NCBI RefSeq assembly: GCF_051433195.1
Contig: NZ_JBHMFT010000006.1
Span: 124,001 to 188,000, forward strand
Origin: Falsiroseomonas sp051433195
Lineage (GTDB): Bacteria > Pseudomonadota > Alphaproteobacteria > Acetobacterales > Acetobacteraceae
DNA length: 64,000 bases
Direction of reading: 5' to 3'
Made by a program: the position numbers and the translations under genes. Under the pieces are notes generated by a model, which was not told the DNA's origin, searched no databases, and worked only from the letters and a program-made list of their open reading frames with translations. Positions within the stretch are counted from its first letter, which is position 1. Every line of letters starts with the position of its first letter. This document shows, piece after piece, positions 35,809 to 43,996 of this stretch.

Positions 35809-35854
35809 GTTGACAGTGTCAACTCGGTTCGCATATTCGGTAGACACCGTCAAC
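35809..35854. promoter_or_regulatory. Two operator-like palindromes in a divergent promoter
   Basis: A perfect 15-base palindrome, GTTGACA-G-TGTCAAC (35809-35823), and a second, imperfect copy, GTAGACA-C-CGTCAAC (35840-35854), have centres 31 bases apart, about three helical turns. TTGACA of the first is a perfect -35 box for the plus strand, with CATATT (35832-35837) as a -10 candidate at a 16-base spacing. Both lie between the MFS gene and the DUF2141 operon. The TetR-type gene of that operon (37207-37854) is the natural candidate to bind here. Confidence 0.6.
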
Positions 35855-35868
35855 CCGTGAGGCCTGCC

Positions 35869-36309
35869 ATGCTCCTGCGTTCCCTTCTTCCCGCCACGCT
35901 GCTGCTGCTGGCAGCAGGAGCCGGTTCGTCCGGACTACGTGCGGCCGAGCTGCGCGTGGCGGTGACCGGCGCGACCAGCACCACAGGCCAGGTCGGCTGC
36001 GCGCTCTATGCCGGGGAGGCCGGCTTCCCGACCGACGCGGCCAGCGCCATCCAGCTGTGGCAGCCGGCGAACCCGGCCGGCGTGACGTGCCGGTTCGAGA
36101 ACCTGCGGCCGGGCAGCTATGCCGTGGCGGCCTCGCACGACGTGAACGGCAACCGCCGCACCGACACCAACTTCTTCGGCATCCCGACGGAGGATTGGGG
36201 CGTGTCGAACAATGTGCGCCCGACGCTGCGCGCGCCGCGCTTCAACGAGGCAGCGGTGCAGGTGCCCGATGGCGCGCCCGTCGCCATCGAGATCAGGCTC
36301 GGCCGATGA
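35869..36309 (+). CDS. DUF2141-family periplasmic protein
   Basis: A 146-residue protein with a signal peptide (about 1-26, ending GLRAA). The mature part has the family hallmark DVNGNRRTDTNFFGIPTEDW (91-110), then the late FNEAAV. Function of DUF2141 proteins is not established; they look like a small beta-sandwich that would sit in the periplasm or on the cell surface. Its stop overlaps the next gene by 4 bases. The frame extends upstream to 35083 but ATG 35869 fits the signal peptide and the promoter region. Confidence 0.9.
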   Translation: MLLRSLLPATLLLLAAGAGSSGLRAAELRVAVTGATSTTGQVGCALYAGEAGFPTDAASAIQLWQPANPAGVTCRFENLRPGSYAVAASHDVNGNRRTDTNFFGIPTEDWGVSNNVRPTLRAPRFNEAAVQVPDGAPVAIEIRLGR

Positions 36310-37100
36310 GCCGCCTGCTGGATCGCTACGGCGCCTGGGCGCTGGTCACCGGTGCCTCCGACGGCATCGGCGAAGCCACGGCGCGGCGCCTGGCGGCGGA
36401 GGGCTTCTCGCTGCTGCTGGTGGCACGTCGGCAGGCGCGGCTGCGCGAACTGGCCGCGGAGCTGGCGGCGGCGCATCGCGTGCAGGTGGAGACGCTGGCC
36501 CTCGACCTCGGCACGCCGGAGGGTGTGGCGGCACTGCTGCAGGCCAGCGCGGCGCAGGATATCGGCGTGCTGGTGACGGCGGCGGGCTTCGGCACCTCCG
36601 GCTCCTTCCTGACCAGCCAGGCCGAGGATGAGCTGGCGATGGTGGATGTGAACTGCCGCGCCGTGCTGGCGATGACGCATCACTTCGCGCAGCGCTTCGC
36701 CGGCCGGGGTCGTGGCGGCATCGTGCTGTTCAGCTCGCTCGTCGCCTTCCAGGGCGTGCCGAACTCCGCCAACTATGCCGCGACCAAGGCCTATGTGCAG
36801 AGCCTGGCGGAGGGCATCGGGCCGGAGCTGCGGGCCCGCGGCGTGGATGTGCTGGCCGTGGCGCCCGGCCCGGTGCGCAGCGGCTTCGCCGCCCGCGCCG
36901 GCATGCGCATGGGCGCGACCGACAGCCCGGGGACGGTGGCGAAGGGCCTGCTGGAGGCGCTGGGCCGGCGCAGCCTGGTGCGTCCGGGGCTGCTGTCCAA
37001 GCTGCTGGAATTCGCGCTGACCTTCCTGCCGCGGCGCGGCCGGGTGTGGATGATGGGCAAGGTGATGTCCGGCATGGCGAGGGCGGATCATGCCGGCTGA
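36306..37100 (+). CDS. Short-chain dehydrogenase/reductase
   Basis: A 264-residue oxidoreductase of the classical SDR type. Cofactor motif TGASDGIG lies at 15-22 and the catalytic YAATK near 157-161, with a Ser at FSSLVA. Residues ARR near 41 suggest NADP. It starts with a 4-base overlap on the DUF2141 gene, so the two are co-translated. The C-terminal LLEFALTFLPRRGRVWMMGKVM is typical of the subgroup of membrane-proximal SDRs of unknown substrate. Confidence 0.9.
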   Translation: MSRLLDRYGAWALVTGASDGIGEATARRLAAEGFSLLLVARRQARLRELAAELAAAHRVQVETLALDLGTPEGVAALLQASAAQDIGVLVTAAGFGTSGSFLTSQAEDELAMVDVNCRAVLAMTHHFAQRFAGRGRGGIVLFSSLVAFQGVPNSANYAATKAYVQSLAEGIGPELRARGVDVLAVAPGPVRSGFAARAGMRMGATDSPGTVAKGLLEALGRRSLVRPGLLSKLLEFALTFLPRRGRVWMMGKVMSGMARADHAG

Positions 37101-37206
37101 ACGCCGCCTGGCCGCGCGGCGGTTGGTGCGCCCCGCCGCCGCCGCTAGACTTGCGGGGAACAGGAGGGGCGCGGCCTTGGCGCGCGCCCCGGCAGATAGG
37201 CACCGC

Positions 37207-37854
37207 ATGGCCCGCAGACCCGAACACCCGCGCGACCTCCGCGAGGCCTGCGTCGACGAGGCGCTGGCGATCATCGACAGCCACGGCATCGAGGCGCTGA
37301 GCCTGCGCGAGGTCGCGCGGCGCCTCGGCGTGTCGCACCAGGCGCCCTACAAGCACTACCCCTCGCGCGACCACCTGCTGGCCGAGGTGGTGCGTCGCGC
37401 CTTCGTCGCCTTCGCCGACCACCTGGATGCGCGGCCCCGGGGAGCCGATGCCTTCGCGGATCTGCACGCCATGGGTCACGCCTACCTGGACTACGCGACG
37501 CGCCATCCGCTGCAATACCGCCTGATCTTCGGCACGCCGCTGCCGGATGCGGACGCGCATCCGGACATGATGACGCGCGGCCGCTATGCCTTCGCGCTGC
37601 TGGAACAGGCGATCGCGGCACTCGACCAGGCCCGCCCCGCCACGGCACGCGGCGCGGACCCGAGGCTGGATGCGCTGCATGTCTGGTCGCTGCTGCACGG
37701 GCTGGCCAGCATCGGGCAGGCCAGCGCGCTGCGCAGCCTCAGCCTGCCGAAGACCGTCATGACCGCGATGCACGAGCACGCGATGGCGCGGATGGATGCC
37801 GGGCTGCGTGCCGCGCTGGTCAAGGCGAAGCCGAGGCGGCGTCGCGCGAAATGA
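37207..37854 (+). CDS. TetR/AcrR-family transcriptional regulator
   Basis: A 215-residue regulator. The N-terminal helix-turn-helix is ALSLREVARRLGVSHQAPYKHYPSRDHLLAE (about 32-62); the rest should be the ligand and dimer domain. ATG 37207 sits behind a 106-base gap from the SDR gene. The upstream frame from 37090 is Arg/Ala-rich and rejected. It overlaps the membrane protein gene by 4 bases. The two palindromes at 35809-35854 are plausible operators, which would make the operon autoregulated. Confidence 0.9.
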   Translation: MARRPEHPRDLREACVDEALAIIDSHGIEALSLREVARRLGVSHQAPYKHYPSRDHLLAEVVRRAFVAFADHLDARPRGADAFADLHAMGHAYLDYATRHPLQYRLIFGTPLPDADAHPDMMTRGRYAFALLEQAIAALDQARPATARGADPRLDALHVWSLLHGLASIGQASALRSLSLPKTVMTAMHEHAMARMDAGLRAALVKAKPRRRRAK

Positions 37855-38645
37855 CATGGCGGGAGCCGGGCGCGGCCATCACGCTCTGCTGGTTCGCCGC
37901 CGGCAGCTTCCTGGTGATCTTTGCGCTGACCGCTGGGGTGGAACGGCTGGACCCGCGGCAGATCGGGGGTGTCAGCGTCTGGGCGAAGCCGCTGAAGTTC
38001 CAGATCGCCACCGTGGTTCACCTGGCGACGATGGCCTGGGTTGCCAGCCGGCTCGGCGAGGAGGTGCGCGAGGGCTGGCTGCTGCACGCGGTGCTGCTGC
38101 TCGCCATCGCGAGTGCGAGTTTCGAGGTCGCCTACATCACGCTGCAGGGCGCGCTGCAGCAGCGTTCGCACTTCAACGTCGCCACGCCGTTCCACGCCGC
38201 CATGTACTCGCTGATGGCGCTCGGCGCCGTGGTGCTGACCGTCTCGGCTGGGGTGCTGGGCGTGATGGTGGCGCTCGACGGGCAGGCGCGGATGGGGCCG
38301 GGCCTGCGCCACGCGGTGGCCCTGGGGCTGGTGGGCGGCACGCTGCTGACGCTGGTCATCGCGCTCGACATGGGCGGCCGGATGACGCACCACGTCGGCA
38401 CGCCGCCGACCCCGGAATCGCGCTGGCCGGTCTTCGGCTGGTCGCGCGACGTGGGCGACCTGCGCCCGCCGCATTTCTTTGCCACCCACATGATGCAGGC
38501 GGTGCCGGTGCTGGGCTGGGTCGCGGACCGCGCGCTGCCGCCCCTCGCCGCGACCGCCGCCGCCTGGGTCGCCGCCGCGACATGGGCCGCGTTGACCTGG
38601 TGGCTGTACCGGGAAGCCCTGGCCGGACGGCCCTTCCTGGGGTGA
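37851..38645 (+). CDS. Integral membrane protein of unknown function
   Basis: A 264-residue protein with about seven hydrophobic segments. It opens ITLCWFAAGSFLVIFALTAG and holds conserved-looking polar sites such as KPLKFQIATVVHLATMAW near 47-64, SFEVAYITLQGALQQRSHFN, and HVGTPPTPES, RPPHFFATHMM. Such charged or His residues within helices hint at a small transporter or enzyme. It overlaps the TetR gene by 4 bases and closes the operon. I do not recognise the family. The gene is convergent with, and only six bases from, the second TetR gene. Confidence 0.78.
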   Translation: MTWREPGAAITLCWFAAGSFLVIFALTAGVERLDPRQIGGVSVWAKPLKFQIATVVHLATMAWVASRLGEEVREGWLLHAVLLLAIASASFEVAYITLQGALQQRSHFNVATPFHAAMYSLMALGAVVLTVSAGVLGVMVALDGQARMGPGLRHAVALGLVGGTLLTLVIALDMGGRMTHHVGTPPTPESRWPVFGWSRDVGDLRPPHFFATHMMQAVPVLGWVADRALPPLAATAAAWVAAATWAALTWWLYREALAGRPFLG

Positions 38646-38651
38646 TGCGGC

Positions 38652-39245
38652 TCAGGGGTCGCGCATGAAGCGGCGCGCGGCGTCGGCAACCATGGCGGGC
38701 AGGTCGAGCGGGATGTCCATCGCGCTGACCTTGTCGTCGATCAGCAGGAACGACAGGCCGTGCACGAAGGTCCACAGCTTCAGGCCGCGTTCGAGGATCG
38801 AGGGATCATCGATGGGCGCGCCGTAGCGATGCGACAGGTGGCGCAGCAGCACGCCGAAGGTCTCGCGGCCCTTCTGCATCAACCCGGGATTGCGGCCGTG
38901 GGTGCGCGTCAGGCTGAACATCAGCTTGAAGACACCACTCTCGCGCGTCGCGAACCGGATATAGGCGACCCCGATCGCCGCGACCGCTTCCTCGCTGCCC
39001 AGCGGATGCGCGTCGCTGGCTTCCTGCATGGCCGCCTTGTGGCGTTCCATGCCGCCCGAGGCGATGGCATCCAGCAGCGCGTCGCCGTCGGCGAAATAGC
39101 GGTAGGGCGCGGCTGTCGAGACACCGGCGGCGCGCGAGGCGTCGGACATCGTCAGCCGGTCCGGACCCTTCTGTTCCACCAGAAGCGTCGCCGCCTCGAT
39201 GAGGGCGGCCCTCAGGTCGCCGTGGTGATAGCGCGCCTTCTTCAT
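38652..39245 (-). CDS. TetR/AcrR-family regulator of the adjacent RND pump
   Basis: A 197-residue TetR protein. The helix-turn-helix is RLTMSDASRAAGVSTAAPYRYF (about 31-52). It is divergent to the RND adaptor gene with the perfect operator at 39319-39339 in between, the standard layout for a local repressor of an efflux pump. ATG 39245 is taken; an in-frame ATG near 39305 would overlap the promoter. Ligand unknown. Confidence 0.9.
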   Translation of the reverse strand: MKKARYHHGDLRAALIEAATLLVEQKGPDRLTMSDASRAAGVSTAAPYRYFADGDALLDAIASGGMERHKAAMQEASDAHPLGSEEAVAAIGVAYIRFATRESGVFKLMFSLTRTHGRNPGLMQKGRETFGVLLRHLSHRYGAPIDDPSILERGLKLWTFVHGLSFLLIDDKVSAMDIPLDLPAMVADAARRFMRDP

Positions 39246-39318
39246 GCGACGCCCCTCGTGGTCCCGGCCGATGGAAAAGGCAAGGCCTGCAATTGCCGTT
39301 GGCATGGGCGCCCCCAGG

Positions 39319-39339
39319 TATGTTATAATCTCTAACATA
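39319..39339. promoter_or_regulatory. TetR operator overlapping the RND pump promoter
   Basis: TATGTTA, seven bases, TAACATA: a perfect inverted repeat 18 bases before the adaptor gene. It contains TATAAT (39324-39329), a perfect -10 box on the plus strand, with TTGGCA (39299-39304) as a -35 candidate 19 bases away. A repressor bound here would block both promoters. Confidence 0.7.
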
Positions 39340-39356
39340 GTCGTCGGAGTTTCGCC

Positions 39357-40502
39357 ATGCCAGGCCTCAGGACCAGCCTCGTCAACACCGGTCTTGTGAT
39401 CCGGCGCCTCGTCGTGACCGGCGCCGTCCTCGGCCTTTCCGCCGCGGCGGTCATCAGCGGGGGCGACCTGCTGGCGCAGCGCGCGGCCGCTGTCCCATCG
39501 CCGCCGGCGGCGCCGCTCACGCCGGTCGCGGTCACCCAGGTGGCGCCGCAGGCGGGCTACGCGGTCACGCGCCGCTTCATCGGACAGATCGAGGCGCCGG
39601 GCCGGATTGACCTCGGCTTCGAACTGGGCGGCCGCATCGTGGATATCCTGGCGCAGGAGGGGGACGAGGTGCGTCGCGGCGCTCCGCTCGGCAGGCTCGA
39701 CACCGCGGCGCTGGAGGCGCAGCGCGCCGTGCTGCAGGCCGAGCGCGCCGCGCTTGCCGCCGACGTGGAACTGGCACGGCTGACGCGGACGCGGGACGAG
39801 CAACTGGCGCGCGGCGGCTTCCGCTCCGAATCCGCACGCGATGATTCGCGGCTGGCCGTGGTGCGGCTGGCGGCGCGGATGGCGGCGCTGGATTCGCAGA
39901 TCGCGGGCGTGGATATCCAGATCGCCAAGTCCACCATCGCCTCCCCCTTCGATGCCGTGGTCGGCGGGCGGCTGGTCGACCCGGGGCAGAACATCGGCGC
40001 CGGCGCGCCGGTCCTCACCCTGTTCGAGCAGGCGGCACCGCAGCTGCGCGTCGGCCTGCCGGTCGGGCTCGCGGGCCAGCTCACGCCCGGCGCCGCCGTC
40101 GAGGTGGAGATCGAGGGGCGGCGCATGGCAGGGCGCGTCCTGCGCCTGCGGTCGGACCTCGACCCGATAACCCGCACCCGCGGCATCGTGGTGGCGCTGC
40201 CCGAGGATGCGCGGCTCGCCTTCGGCCAGACCGGAAGCCTGCTGCTGGAGGAGGTGGTGGCGGAGCCCGGCTTCTGGGCCCCGGTCGCGGCCCTGCGCGA
40301 AGGCGGCCGCGGCAGCTGGACGGTGCTGGCGATCACCAGCGGCCCGGCCGGCGAGACCGTGGCGCCGGCGGCGGTCGAGGTCATCCACATGGCGGGCGAC
40401 CGCGTCTTCCTGCGCGGCGTGCTGGCGCCCGGCGCCAGGATCGTCTCGCGCGCGCCGGCCCGGGTCGCCCCCGGGCAGGTCGTCGCGGTGCTGGCGGAGT
40501 GA
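39357..40502 (+). CDS. RND efflux periplasmic adaptor subunit
   Basis: A 381-residue membrane fusion protein. A hydrophobic N-terminal segment (about 18-42) is followed by the lipoyl half RIDLGFELGGRIVDILAQEG, a coiled-coil hairpin (about 115-200), the second lipoyl half STIASPFDAVVGGR and beta-barrel domains. Its order with the permease and TetR gene identifies it as the RND adaptor. Its stop shares bases with the permease start. No outer-membrane factor gene is in the operon, so it probably uses a shared TolC-like channel. Confidence 0.92.
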   Translation: MPGLRTSLVNTGLVIRRLVVTGAVLGLSAAAVISGGDLLAQRAAAVPSPPAAPLTPVAVTQVAPQAGYAVTRRFIGQIEAPGRIDLGFELGGRIVDILAQEGDEVRRGAPLGRLDTAALEAQRAVLQAERAALAADVELARLTRTRDEQLARGGFRSESARDDSRLAVVRLAARMAALDSQIAGVDIQIAKSTIASPFDAVVGGRLVDPGQNIGAGAPVLTLFEQAAPQLRVGLPVGLAGQLTPGAAVEVEIEGRRMAGRVLRLRSDLDPITRTRGIVVALPEDARLAFGQTGSLLLEEVVAEPGFWAPVAALREGGRGSWTVLAITSGPAGETVAPAAVEVIHMAGDRVFLRGVLAPGARIVSRAPARVAPGQVVAVLAE

Positions 40503-43500
40503 TGGCGATGGAGACCCTGTTCTTCCGCCAGCCGCGCCTCGTCGTGCTGTCGCTGTTCGTCCTGATCGTCTCCGGCATCTCGGCCTTCGTGACCATCGGG
40601 CGGCAGGAAGACCCGACGATCACCAACATCTTCGCCTCCATCACCACCGTCTTTCCGGGCGCCGATCCGGGACGGGTGGAGGCGCTGGTCACCGCCAAGA
40701 TCGAGACGCGGCTGCGGACCATCCCGGAGATCGCGGAGGTGTCCTCGACCTCCGCCACCAGCGTCTCCGTGGTGCTGGTCGACCTGGCGGACACCGTGCC
40801 GGTCGCGCGCATCGAACAGGTCTGGGCGGAGATCCGCGACGCCATCGCCGATGTGCGCCGCGACTTCCCGCCCGGTGTCCAGGAGCCGGAATTCAACAGC
40901 GACGGCGCCGGCGGCTATGCCGCGATCTTCGCCATCACCGCCCCCACCGGCCATTCCCTGTCCCGCGCGGCGCGGGAGGCGGAGGCGCTGGCGGATGCGC
41001 TGCGCGCGGTGCCCGGCACCAAGCTGGTGGACCTGCACGGGACGCCGGAGGAGGAAGTGCTGGTCAGCGTCGATCCGGCGAAGGCCGCGTCGCTCGGCCT
41101 GACGGCGGATGCCATCTCCGCCGCGATCCGTGCCGCGGATGCGAAGATGCAGGCCGGCCGGCTGCGCGGCGCCTCCAGCGACCTGCTGCTCGGCATCACC
41201 GGCGAGATCACCGGGCTCGACCGCCTGCGCCGCGTCGTGGTGCGGGAGGATGCGGCCGGGCGCGCCGTGCTGCTGGGTGACATCGCCAGCGTGACGCGTG
41301 GTGCGCGCGCACCGGCCGCGGAAGCCGCGATCCACCGCGGCCAGCCCGCGATCCTGGTGTCGGCGAAGCTCGAGGAAGGCCTGCAGGTGGATCGCTGGAT
41401 GGCGCGGATGCGCATGACGGCGGAACGCTACGGCGCGGCGATGCCGATGGGCCTCGGCGTCGAGACCGTCTTCGACCAGAGCCGCTACACCGCCGAACGA
41501 CTGCGCGAGATCTCGATCAACATGGCGCAGGGCGTGGCCCTTGTCGTCCTGGTGCTGTTCCTGACGCTCGGCTGGCGATCCGCCCTGATCGTGGCCATGG
41601 CGCTGCCCATCGTCACGCTGGTCTCGATCGCCACGCTGAAGGCGCTCGGCGTGCCGATCCACCAGATGTCGGTCACCGGGCTGATCGTCGCGCTCGGCCT
41701 GCTGGTCGATGCGGCCATCGTGATGGTCGATGACATCGGGGCGCGGCTGCGTCGCGGCCTGTCACGGATCGACGCCGTCGCGACCTCCGTGCGCCGGCTG
41801 GCCATGCCGCTGCTGGCCTCCACCGTCACCACGATCCTGTCCTTCCTGCCGCTGATCCTGCTGCCCGGGCCGGCCGGCGATTTCGTCGGCTCCATCGCCA
41901 TCGCCGTCGTCGTGATGCTGGCCTGGTCCTTCGTGGTGGCGGTGACGATCACGCCGGCCATCGCCGGCTGGTGGCTGCGCACCGCGGATGGATCCCCGCG
42001 GCGGGAGGGACCGCTGCTGCGGCTGTTCCGCGGCAGCGTGCGGCTTGCGATCGCCAACCCGATCCGCGCCGTCGCGCTTTCCGTGGTCTTGCCGGTGCTC
42101 GGCTTCGTCGCGCTGCCGACGCTGACGGCGCAGTTCTTCCCGGGCGTGGACCGGGACCAGTTCACCATGGACGTGGAACTCCCGGTCGGCGCCGCCCTGG
42201 AACAGACCGCCGCGACGGTGCGCGGGATCGACGAGAGGCTGCGCGCCGAACCGGACATCGCCTCCGTCACCTGGGTGCTCGGCCGTTCCGCGCCGGCCTT
42301 CTACTACAACATCGTCGGCAACCGCGACCAGGCGCCGGGATTCGCGCAGGCACTGATCACCACGGCCTCCCCCGCCGCGACGGACCGGCTGGTCCGTGAT
42401 CTGCAGTCCAGCTTGCCGCCGGCCTTCCCGGAGGCGCAGTTGCTTCTGCGCGGCCTGGTCCAGGGGCCGCCGGTGGATGCGCCGGTGGAGCTGCGGCTGG
42501 TCGGCCAGGATATCGCCACGCTGCGCGAGGTCGGCGATGCGTTGCGCGCACGCGTCGCGGCGCAGCCGCAGGTGACGGTCGCGCGGACGACGATCGGCGG
42601 CGGCGCGCCGAAGCTGATGCTCGACATCGACGAGGGCCGTGCGCGGCTGCTCGGCCTCGACCTGGCGCAGGTGGCGCGGCAGTTGGAGGCGGGGCTCGAG
42701 GGCGTGGTCGGCGACTCGCTGCTCGAAGGGACGGAGGAATTGCCGGTGCGCGTGCGGCTCGGTGCCGGGCTGCGCGGGGACCCTACCGCCATCACGGACA
42801 TGCCGATGCTGCCGCCCGCTGCCGCGGCGCTGTCCGCGCAGGGGCAATTTCCCGGCGTGGCGCTCTCGGCGCTCGGCACGCTGCGGCTGGCGCCGGCGGA
42901 AAGCGCCGTAACCCGCCGCAATGGCGAGCGGGTGAACACCGTGCAGGCCTTCCTGATGCCCGGCGTGCTGCCGCAGGAGGCGCTGGGTGCCGTGCTGCGC
43001 AGCCTGGACGCCGAGGGCTTCCGGCTGCCCGAGGGCATCCGGATGGAAACCGGCGGCGACGCCGATGCGCGCGCCTCCACCGTCCAGGCGCTGATCGCGC
43101 CGCTCGGGCTCATCGTGGTGCTGTCCATCGCGGTGGTGGTGCTGACCTTCAACTCCTTCCGCCTGACGCTGATCGCCTTCATGGCGGCGGGCCTGTCCGC
43201 CGGGCTGTCGCTGCTGGCGCTCGCGGTCTTCAACTATCCCTTCGGCGTCAACGCGATCATCGGCCTGATCGGGTCCATCGGCGTGTCGATCAACGCGGCG
43301 CTGATCGTCATCTCCGCCCTGCAGGAGGATGAGGCGGTGGCGCAGGGCGACCAGGCGGCGATGGCCGAGGTGGTGGTGGGCGCCAGCCGCCACATCCTGT
43401 CCACGGCGATCACCACCTTCGGCGGTTTCCTGCCGCTGATCCTGGGCGGCGGCGGCTTCTGGCCACCCTTTGCGATGGCGATCGCCGGCGGCGTGCTGCT

Positions 43501-43654
43501 CTCGCCGCTACTGGCCTTCTGGTTCACCCCGGCGATGTTCCGGCTGGTCCAGCGGCGCCCGGCGCCCGCGCCGACCGCCCTGCCAGCAAGGCCGGATCCG
43601 GTGTCCGCGCCGGCCGGGGTCTTTAGATCGGCGATGCCGCAACCGGCAGAGTGA
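40502..43654 (+). CDS. RND efflux transporter permease
   Basis: A 1050-residue twelve-helix proton-driven transporter of the HAE family. The N-terminal FFRQPRLVVLSLFVLIVSG and GRQEDPTITNI are typical; the large periplasmic loops are present. The fourth helix has GLLVDAAIVMVDDIG, with only one of the two Asp residues used in AcrB (407 kept, 408 Ala), and the tenth has IGVSINAALIVIS, with no Lys where AcrB has Lys940; Arg of RHILSTA aligns with Arg971. The gene could also start at GTG 40499 or ATG 40508. It is co-translated with the adaptor. Confidence 0.93.
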   Translation: MAMETLFFRQPRLVVLSLFVLIVSGISAFVTIGRQEDPTITNIFASITTVFPGADPGRVEALVTAKIETRLRTIPEIAEVSSTSATSVSVVLVDLADTVPVARIEQVWAEIRDAIADVRRDFPPGVQEPEFNSDGAGGYAAIFAITAPTGHSLSRAAREAEALADALRAVPGTKLVDLHGTPEEEVLVSVDPAKAASLGLTADAISAAIRAADAKMQAGRLRGASSDLLLGITGEITGLDRLRRVVVREDAAGRAVLLGDIASVTRGARAPAAEAAIHRGQPAILVSAKLEEGLQVDRWMARMRMTAERYGAAMPMGLGVETVFDQSRYTAERLREISINMAQGVALVVLVLFLTLGWRSALIVAMALPIVTLVSIATLKALGVPIHQMSVTGLIVALGLLVDAAIVMVDDIGARLRRGLSRIDAVATSVRRLAMPLLASTVTTILSFLPLILLPGPAGDFVGSIAIAVVVMLAWSFVVAVTITPAIAGWWLRTADGSPRREGPLLRLFRGSVRLAIANPIRAVALSVVLPVLGFVALPTLTAQFFPGVDRDQFTMDVELPVGAALEQTAATVRGIDERLRAEPDIASVTWVLGRSAPAFYYNIVGNRDQAPGFAQALITTASPAATDRLVRDLQSSLPPAFPEAQLLLRGLVQGPPVDAPVELRLVGQDIATLREVGDALRARVAAQPQVTVARTTIGGGAPKLMLDIDEGRARLLGLDLAQVARQLEAGLEGVVGDSLLEGTEELPVRVRLGAGLRGDPTAITDMPMLPPAAAALSAQGQFPGVALSALGTLRLAPAESAVTRRNGERVNTVQAFLMPGVLPQEALGAVLRSLDAEGFRLPEGIRMETGGDADARASTVQALIAPLGLIVVLSIAVVVLTFNSFRLTLIAFMAAGLSAGLSLLALAVFNYPFGVNAIIGLIGSIGVSINAALIVISALQEDEAVAQGDQAAMAEVVVGASRHILSTAITTFGGFLPLILGGGGFWPPFAMAIAGGVLLSPLLAFWFTPAMFRLVQRRPAPAPTALPARPDPVSAPAGVFRSAMPQPAE

Positions 43655-43670
43655 GGGCGGCCGCCGTCCG

Positions 43671-43964
43671 ATGGGTCTCGATCTCGTCTATGATGCGCTG
43701 CTCGCCGCCTTCCTGGCGCATGAACTCGACACGGTGAAGCGGCACGAATGGCGCGTGCTGCCGCTGACCAGCTTCCTGCCGGACCGGGTGGGTGAGCAGG
43801 TCTTCATCTGGAGCCACCTGCCGCTGGTCCTCGCCAGCCATGTCGGCCTGCATTGGGAGTTCCGGACGCATCCCGCCTACGAGTTCAACAACCCTTCCTC
43901 CCGGGGGCTGATCCTGCTGACCGGGTTTCTGGGCGCGGCCTATGTGCTTGGCGCCGTGGCATGA
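43671..43964 (+). CDS. Small membrane protein with HEW-type motif
   Basis: A 97-residue protein. It has an N-terminal helix AAFLAHELDTVKRHEWRVLP, a middle hydrophobic segment FIWSHLPLVLASHVGLHW, and a C-terminal membrane segment. The HELDTVKRHEWR motif resembles small DUF6713-type proteins, an assignment I hold loosely. It starts 16 bases after the RND gene, so it may belong to that operon. The neighbouring gene is convergent. Confidence 0.65.
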   Translation: MGLDLVYDALLAAFLAHELDTVKRHEWRVLPLTSFLPDRVGEQVFIWSHLPLVLASHVGLHWEFRTHPAYEFNNPSSRGLILLTGFLGAAYVLGAVA

Positions 43965-43996
43965 GGCGTGCCGGATCCGCACGCCCCGCCGCGATC

